From contig JAAZCO010000202.1 in assembly GCA_012513235.1 (NCBI GenBank), positions 1 through 6,450 of the forward strand: DNA of 6,450 nucleotides. Reading direction: 5' to 3'. The DNA is from Gammaproteobacteria bacterium (GTDB lineage Bacteria; Pseudomonadota; Gammaproteobacteria; Pseudomonadales; Pseudomonadaceae). The position numbers and the translations under genes are program-made. The notes beneath the pieces are model-generated. The model worked only from the letters and a program-made list of their open reading frames with translations, was not told where the DNA came from and ran no database searches. Below are positions 1-3,930 of the stretch, one piece after another. How positions within the stretch are numbered: the first letter of the stretch is position 1; each line of letters starts with the position of its first letter.

Positions 1-53
1 AGTGCAAACAGTAGTGCGCTAGCACCAGTAACCAAATGGACGATTTTTAACAT
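1..53 (-). CDS. Start of a leftward unknown gene with a hydrophobic N-terminus (partial)
   Basis: On the minus strand an ATG at 53-51 opens a frame without stops to the window edge, reading MLKIVHLVTGASALLFA. One lysine followed by a run of hydrophobic and small residues fits the start of a signal peptide or a first membrane segment. Upstream, AAGGTGAG (71-64) resembles a Shine-Dalgarno site. It lies about 8 nt before an in-frame TTG (59-57) and about 10 nt, measured from its GAG, before the ATG, so a TTG start adding MR is possible. The gene is divergent from aspS. Only about 17 codons are visible, so I cannot name a family. The fragment is short enough to be a chance open frame, but the ribosome-site spacing and hydrophobic pattern favour a real gene. 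Confidence 0.5.
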   Translation of the reverse strand, partial: MLKIVHLVTGASALLFA

Positions 54-152
54 ACGCAATGGACTCACCTTGATAAGAAGCACAATAAATAAGAGCACCG
101 ACTACAAGTGCAGCGCTCAACATAAGTCACGCTGCTGTGGTGCCCAAATGGC

Positions 153-161
153 TGTGGATAA
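153..161 (-). promoter_or_regulatory. Single consensus DnaA-box sequence
   Basis: TGTGGATAA on the plus strand is TTATCCACA on the minus strand, the exact consensus 9-mer bound by DnaA. It lies about 100 bases upstream of the leftward gene and about 225 bases upstream of the likely aspS promoter. I saw no second box or AT-rich unwinding region, so this is not an origin. It may be a DnaA regulatory site or a chance match. Confidence 0.35.
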
Positions 162-381
162 AAACCTTAGCCACCATTGGCTTATTAAACAGCAAACACG
201 GCAATGACTCAAACAACTAAAGTCGGTAGTGTGCAGGGAATGATTAAAAATTGCTTTAAGTGCTTGGCTAATAGAGCAACACTCTAATTTTATTTGCGCC
301 TAACGACTGTATACATCAGGTAATTGCTCTGCTGACTCGACTGTGATTCGACATGGCATAGCCGTCAGCGCGGTTAGGCTA

Positions 382-387
382 TATAAT
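382..387 (+). promoter_or_regulatory. Candidate -10 element of the aspS promoter
   Basis: TATAAT is an exact sigma-70 -10 hexamer. It would start a transcript near 394, with a leader of about 93 nt before the aspS ATG. No good -35 hexamer sits 16-19 bases upstream (359-364 reads TAGCCG) and there is no TG extension. If real, it is either weak or activator-dependent. An inverted repeat (358-363 with 377-382) overlaps it. Confidence 0.45.
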
Positions 388-486
388 CAGGGTTTTCTGC
401 GATAGCTTGCTGTATGCGCTGCTTGATAGCGTTTTTCTTGCCAGAGCTGTCGCTTATTTCACATTTTCTAGGAAGCGAACACCATC

Positions 487-2262
487 ATGATGCGCAGCCA
501 TTATTGCGGACACCTGAACGAATCCCTCAACGGGCAAACCGTCACTCTGTGTGGTTGGGTCCACCGTCGTCGCGACCACGGCGGAGTTATTTTCCTCGAT
601 ATCCGTGATCGTGAAGGCTTAGCTCAAGTTGTTTTTAATCCAGAACAAGCAGCTATTTTTGCCACTGCTGACCGTGTGCGTAGCGAATATGTAGTAAAAG
701 TCACTGGTGTGGTTAATCCACGTCCAGACGGCGCGGTCAATCCCAATATGCCTAGCGGCGCGATTGAAGTGATTGCCACTGATCTAGAAGTACTCAACCA
801 AGCGGAAACCACACCCTTCCCGTTGCATGAGCATTCGGATGTGGGTGAAGAAACTCGCTTGCGTTACCGCTTTATCGACTTGCGTCGTCCAGAAATGGCT
901 GCCAAGTTGAAGTTGCGTTCACGCGTCACCACCAGCATTCGCCGTTATTTAGATGACAATGGCTTCTTAGATGTGGAAACACCAATTCTGACCCGTGCCA
1001 CACCCGAAGGTGCGCGTGACTATTTAGTACCAAGCCGTACACACGCTGGCAGCTTCTTTGCTTTGCCACAGTCGCCACAGTTATTTAAGCAACTGTTGAT
1101 GGTGGCGGGTGTAGATCGCTACTACCAAATTGCCAAATGCTTCCGTGATGAAGACTTACGTGCCGACCGTCAGCCTGAATTTACCCAGATTGATATCGAA
1201 ACCAGCTTTATGGACGAAGCGGACATTATGTCCATCACCGAAACGATGGTGCGTCAGTTATTTAAAGACGTGCTGGATCTAGAGTTCGGTGAATTCCCGC
1301 ATATGACTTACGCAGAGGCGATGCGTCGCTTTGGTTCAGATAAGCCAGACTTGCGTATTCCGCTGGAATTGGTCGACGTGGCTGACCAGTTGACTGGCGT
1401 TGATTTTAAAGTGTTCAGCGGCCCAGCTAATGACCCTAAAGGTCGTGTGGCAGCCTTGCGTGTACCGGGCGCTGGCAGCATGCCGCGCGGTAAAATTGAT
1501 GAGTACACCAAGTATGTGAGCAACTACGGCGCACGTGGTTTGGCGTACATTAAAGTCAATGAGCGTGCTAAGGGTGCGGAAGGTTTACAGTCGCCGATTG
1601 TTAAGTTTATTCCTGAAGACAACCTCAACACTATTCTGGACCGCGTAGGTGCAGTTGACGGTGATATCGTGTTCTTTGGTGCCGATAAAGCACAGATTGT
1701 TAGCGATGCACTGGGCGCGCTGCGTATCCGTATCGGTCACGATTTAGACTTGCTGACCTGTGAGTGGGCGCCAATGTGGGTGGTAGATTTCCCCATGTTT
1801 GAAACCAACGATGATGGCTCACTTACAGCGATTCACCACCCCTTTACTGCACCTAAGTGTTCAGCAGACGAGTTGCGTGCTGACCCAAGTCAAGCGCTGT
1901 CACGTGCCTACGATATGGTGCTTAACGGTACTGAGTTGGGTGGCGGTTCAATCCGTATTCACGACCGTACTATGCAGCAAACCGTGTTTGAGATTCTCGG
2001 CATTGATGAAGCAGAGCAGCAAGAGAAGTTTGGCTTCCTGCTCGATGCACTCAAGTACGGCGCGCCACCGCACGGTGGTTTAGCTTTCGGTCTAGACCGT
2101 TTGGTGATGTTGATGACCGGTGCACAGTCGATTCGTGAAGTGATTGCCTTCCCGAAAACTCAAAGTGCCGCCTGTGTGATGACACAAGCGCCAGGTACGG
2201 TAGATGCCACTGCGCTACGTGATTTGCATATCCGTTTGCGTGAGCAGCCAAAAGCTGAGTAA
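487..2262 (+). CDS. aspS: Aspartyl-tRNA synthetase, probably non-discriminating
   Basis: Cytoplasmic class II synthetase that charges tRNA with aspartate using ATP. The 591 residues match the usual bacterial AspRS length. The N-terminal OB-fold anticodon-binding domain covers about residues 1-110 (LCGWVHRRRDHGG). The catalytic domain has the QSPQLFKQLLM segment (195-205), class II motif 2 starting FRDEDLRADRQPEF (219-232) and motif 3 GGLAFGLDRLVML (530-542). The bacterial GAD insertion lies at about 285-420. His31 and Gly82 match the residues I recall as linked to tRNA-Asn acceptance in Pseudomonas AspRS, which suggests Asp-tRNA(Asn) is also made and then amidated by GatCAB; that is inference. 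The start is the first of two adjacent ATGs, giving MMRSHYCG as in relatives; AGGAAG (470-475) is the ribosome site, spaced a little long at 11 nt. yebC follows after 94 nt. Confidence 0.98.
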   Translation: MMRSHYCGHLNESLNGQTVTLCGWVHRRRDHGGVIFLDIRDREGLAQVVFNPEQAAIFATADRVRSEYVVKVTGVVNPRPDGAVNPNMPSGAIEVIATDLEVLNQAETTPFPLHEHSDVGEETRLRYRFIDLRRPEMAAKLKLRSRVTTSIRRYLDDNGFLDVETPILTRATPEGARDYLVPSRTHAGSFFALPQSPQLFKQLLMVAGVDRYYQIAKCFRDEDLRADRQPEFTQIDIETSFMDEADIMSITETMVRQLFKDVLDLEFGEFPHMTYAEAMRRFGSDKPDLRIPLELVDVADQLTGVDFKVFSGPANDPKGRVAALRVPGAGSMPRGKIDEYTKYVSNYGARGLAYIKVNERAKGAEGLQSPIVKFIPEDNLNTILDRVGAVDGDIVFFGADKAQIVSDALGALRIRIGHDLDLLTCEWAPMWVVDFPMFETNDDGSLTAIHHPFTAPKCSADELRADPSQALSRAYDMVLNGTELGGGSIRIHDRTMQQTVFEILGIDEAEQQEKFGFLLDALKYGAPPHGGLAFGLDRLVMLMTGAQSIREVIAFPKTQSAACVMTQAPGTVDATALRDLHIRLREQPKAE

Positions 2263-2272
2263 AAGTACCGAG

Positions 2273-2332
2273 ATTAGGATGGTGTCGCTGCGCTTTTAGA
2301 GTGTGCAGAGCGACACCATCGCTTACCCTAAT
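2273..2332. repeat. Strong intercistronic inverted repeat (hairpin) without T-run
   Basis: GATGGTGTCGCT (2278-2289) and AGCGACACCATC (2309-2320) are perfect 12-bp reverse complements around a 19-nt loop. An outer pair, ATTAGG (2273-2278) with CCTAAT (2327-2332), can extend the stem past a bulge on the right side; the two pairings share G2278. No T-run follows on either strand, so it is not a standard intrinsic terminator. It starts 10 nt after the aspS stop and ends 14 nt before the yebC ribosome site. Possible roles are mRNA stabilisation, processing, partial termination or a dispersed repeat element. Confidence 0.8.
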
Positions 2333-2356
2333 ACAGATATAGAAACGGGAGTTGTT

Positions 2357-3100
2357 ATGGCGGGTCATTCCAAGTGGGCGAATATCAAGCACCGCAAAGA
2401 GCGTCAAGATAATAAGCGCGGTAAGATTTTTACCAAGCTGATTCGTGAGTTAACTGTAGCTGCTAAGCAGGGCGGCGGTATTGCTGCGGATAACCCGCGT
2501 TTGCGTCTGGCGGTGGACAAAGCGCTTGGTGCCAATATGACTCGCGATACCATCGACCGTGCGATTGCCCGTGGTGTCGGTGCCGATGATGGCGATAACG
2601 TAGAAGAGTTGGTGTATGAGGGTTATGCACCCAATGGCGTAGCTGTGTTTGTTGAGGCTATGACTGACAACCGTAACCGTACTGCGGCAGAAATTCGTCA
2701 TGCTTTTAATAAGTATGGCGGTAATCTGGGTACTGACGGCTCGGTGGCTTACTTATTTGAGCGCAAAGGCCAGATTTGTTACGCACCCGGTGTGGATGAA
2801 GAAGCCTTGATGGATGCCGCTTTAGAAGTGGGCGCCGATGACATTATTATTAACGATGACGGCTCGGTTGAGGTGTTGACTACCTTTGCTGACTTTATCA
2901 ACGTTAATGAAGCGCTCAAGGCTGCAGGCTTTGTTGCTGAAGAAGCTGAAGTCACTATGATTCCAACCCTGAATGTTGAGTTGGATTTAGAGGGTGCGGA
3001 AAAAGTCATGCGTTTGATTGATATCTTGGAAGATTTGGATGACGTGCAAAACGTGTATTCCAATGCTGAGATTCCAGATGACGTGATGGAGCAACTCTAA
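2357..3100 (+). CDS. yebC: YebC/TACO1-family translation or regulatory protein
   Basis: The product is 247 residues, against about 246 in E. coli, and starts with the family signature MAGHSKWANIKHRK. It continues with RGKIFTKLIREL (21-32), NPRLRLAVDKAL (46-57), MTRDTIDRAIARGVG (61-75), DNRNRTAAEIRHAF (104-117) and GGNLGTDGSVAYLF (121-134). Family knowledge: YebC/TACO1 proteins act on the ribosome, some relieving stalling at proline-rich stretches, while the Pseudomonas homologue (PmpR) has been described as a DNA-binding regulator of quorum sensing. The sequence alone does not decide between these roles. The ATG at 2357 is chosen because GGGAG (2347-2351) sits 5 nt upstream and the family motif starts there; an in-frame ATG at 2303 would read through the hairpin. 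It sits between aspS and a terminator, so it may be co-transcribed with aspS. Confidence 0.96.
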   Translation: MAGHSKWANIKHRKERQDNKRGKIFTKLIRELTVAAKQGGGIAADNPRLRLAVDKALGANMTRDTIDRAIARGVGADDGDNVEELVYEGYAPNGVAVFVEAMTDNRNRTAAEIRHAFNKYGGNLGTDGSVAYLFERKGQICYAPGVDEEALMDAALEVGADDIIINDDGSVEVLTTFADFINVNEALKAAGFVAEEAEVTMIPTLNVELDLEGAEKVMRLIDILEDLDDVQNVYSNAEIPDDVMEQL

Positions 3101-3126
3101 GTTTAGAGTAAGCTGTATGACTCAAT

Positions 3127-3169
3127 AAACCTCTGGTTGCTTGTGTGAACAGGCCCAGAGGTTTTTTTT
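3127..3169 (+). terminator. Rho-independent terminator after yebC
   Basis: AAACCTCTGG (3127-3136) pairs perfectly with CCAGAGGTTT (3155-3164) around an 18-nt loop. The right arm merges into a run of eight T residues (3162-3169). It lies 26 nt after the yebC stop and should end the aspS-yebC transcript, leaving ruvC to its own promoter. Confidence 0.93.
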
Positions 3170-3180
3170 GCGATAGATTT

Positions 3181-3186
3181 TATAAT
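3181..3186 (+). promoter_or_regulatory. Candidate -10 element for ruvC
   Basis: TATAAT lies just downstream of the yebC terminator and 51 nt before the ruvC start. ruvC needs a promoter here because of that terminator. No matching -35 hexamer is visible at 16-18 bp; that position falls in the terminator's right arm. A weaker alternative is TTGCTG (3192-3197) with CTAATT (3215-3220) at 17 bp. Confidence 0.35.
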
Positions 3187-3237
3187 TGTGCTTGCTGTTT
3201 AAAATACACAAGTGCTAATTGATTAAAGGATGCCCAG

Positions 3238-3762
3238 ATGACATTTATTTTAGGCATTGACCCCGGCTCGCGCATCACCGGTTACGGTATTATCCGTGAT
3301 ACCGGCCGTGGTTGTGAGTATGTGGCGTCGGGCTGTATTCGTACCGGTAGCGGTGAGTTGCCTGAGCGTCTCAATGCGGTATTTGCTGGGGTCAGTGAGA
3401 TTATTCAAACCTACCAGCCGACCACTATGGGCATTGAGCAAGTCTTTATGGCGCGCAATGCTGATTCAGCACTGAAGCTGGGCCAAGCGCGTGGTGCGGC
3501 TATTGTCGCTGGTATGCAAGCGAGTTTGTCAGTCTCGGAATACAGCGCCACGCAAGTTAAATCTGCGGTAGCAGGCAGTGGACGTGCCGCCAAAGAGCAG
3601 GTGCAGTTGATGGTGATGCATTTGCTCAAGCTGACCAAGAAACCACAGATTGATGCCTCGGATGCTTTAGCGATTGCCATTTGTCATATGCATCATCAGC
3701 AGACCTTGTCGGTGAACGGCTTATCCGGTGCCAAGCTACGCGCTGGACGCTTGTCGGTATAG
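3238..3762 (+). CDS. ruvC: Holliday junction resolvase RuvC
   Basis: RuvC is a dimeric, metal-dependent endonuclease that cuts Holliday junctions during recombination repair, working with the RuvAB branch-migration motor. The protein has 174 residues, the usual length, with an RNase H-like fold start ILGIDPGSRITGYG (4-17). All four catalytic acids are present: Asp8, Glu67 (in IEQVFMARNADSALKLGQARG), Asp139 and Asp142 (in IDASDALAIAICH). The ATG at 3238 has AAAGGA (3225-3230) 7 nt upstream. Upstream is the yebC terminator. Downstream is clpB rather than the ruvA and ruvB expected in Pseudomonas, so its partners must be encoded elsewhere. I see no clear terminator after the stop, so some read-through into clpB is possible. 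Confidence 0.97.
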   Translation: MTFILGIDPGSRITGYGIIRDTGRGCEYVASGCIRTGSGELPERLNAVFAGVSEIIQTYQPTTMGIEQVFMARNADSALKLGQARGAAIVAGMQASLSVSEYSATQVKSAVAGSGRAAKEQVQLMVMHLLKLTKKPQIDASDALAIAICHMHHQQTLSVNGLSGAKLRAGRLSV

Positions 3763-3828
3763 CTTGGGAAGCACACTTGCAATACATGGCGAAAAAGTAA
3801 AGTATTTGTTGTAAGTCAATGCTCAGGC

Positions 3829-3856
3829 CTTGAACTTCTGCAAATATGCCTCATCT
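3829..3856 (+). promoter_or_regulatory. Sigma-32 (RpoH) heat-shock promoter of clpB
   Basis: CTTGAAC (3829-3835) matches the sigma-32 -35 consensus CTTGAAA at six of seven bases. CCTCATCT (3849-3856) matches the -10 consensus CCCCATNT at all but one position. The 13-bp spacer is within the normal range. Transcription should start near 3863, giving a leader of about 68 nt. clpB is a classic member of the heat-shock regulon, so the context agrees. Confidence 0.85.
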
Positions 3857-3921
3857 TATAAGTATTCAAACGAGCGCGATGGTGAAGATAAGCTGACTTG
3901 CTCGTTACCATTTAGATGAGG
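3849..3921 (+). promoter_or_regulatory. Nested inverted repeats in the clpB leader, including the ribosome site
   Basis: CCTCATCT (3849-3856), which is also the promoter -10 element, is the exact reverse complement of AGATGAGG (3914-3921), which holds the GAGG core of the clpB ribosome site (GAGGA 3918-3922, 8 nt before ATG). Inside it, AACGAGC (3869-3875) pairs with GCTCGTT (3900-3906). A transcript from the sigma-32 promoter would contain only the inner stem. A transcript entering from ruvC would contain both and could hide the ribosome site. The pairing is seen; the regulatory effect is inferred. Confidence 0.5.
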
Positions 3922-3930
3922 AAGATCATA

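Larger units (their letters stand above)
54..486. other. Divergent intergenic region between the leftward gene and aspS
   Basis: No convincing gene lies in these roughly 430 bases; stops are frequent and no open frame has a good ribosome site. Visible elements are a consensus DnaA-box sequence (153-161), a 6-bp inverted repeat GCAGCG/CGCTGC (110-115 and 130-135), a tandem 9-bp repeat (333-341 and 344-352), an inverted repeat ATAGCC/GGCTAT (358-363 and 377-382) and a TATAAT element (382-387). The region should hold promoters for both flanking genes. I found no tRNA or recognisable sRNA. Confidence 0.6.

Noticed and set aside
272..295. TAGAG/CTCTA stem followed by a T-rich stretch, a possible terminator of a small RNA
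   Set aside because: The stem has only 5 bp, the T-run is interrupted, and no upstream promoter or structured RNA is convincing.
306..320. LexA-like CTGTATACATCAG
   Set aside because: The gap between CTG and CAG is 7 bases rather than the 10 of the SOS box consensus.
417..436. CGCT/AGCG stem followed by five T residues, a possible attenuator before aspS
   Set aside because: The stem has only 4 bp, which is too weak to support termination, and no leader peptide is evident.
414..608. 64-codon plus-strand open frame overlapping the start of aspS
   Set aside because: It overlaps aspS out of frame, has no ribosome site, and its later part is only the shifted reading of aspS codons.
2303..2356. 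18-codon N-terminal extension of yebC
   Set aside because: It reads through the hairpin, has no ribosome site, and the family motif MAGHSKW starts at 2357 behind GGGAG.
3230..3241. Three-codon open frame (MPR) whose TGA overlaps the ruvC ATG
   Set aside because: The ribosome site touches its ATG, so initiation there is unlikely; it is best read as part of the ruvC Shine-Dalgarno region.
3879..3911. ATGGT/ACCAT pairing that would form a pseudoknot with the clpB leader stem
   Set aside because: Only 5 bp with no linker between the two right arms; it is geometrically doubtful and likely chance.
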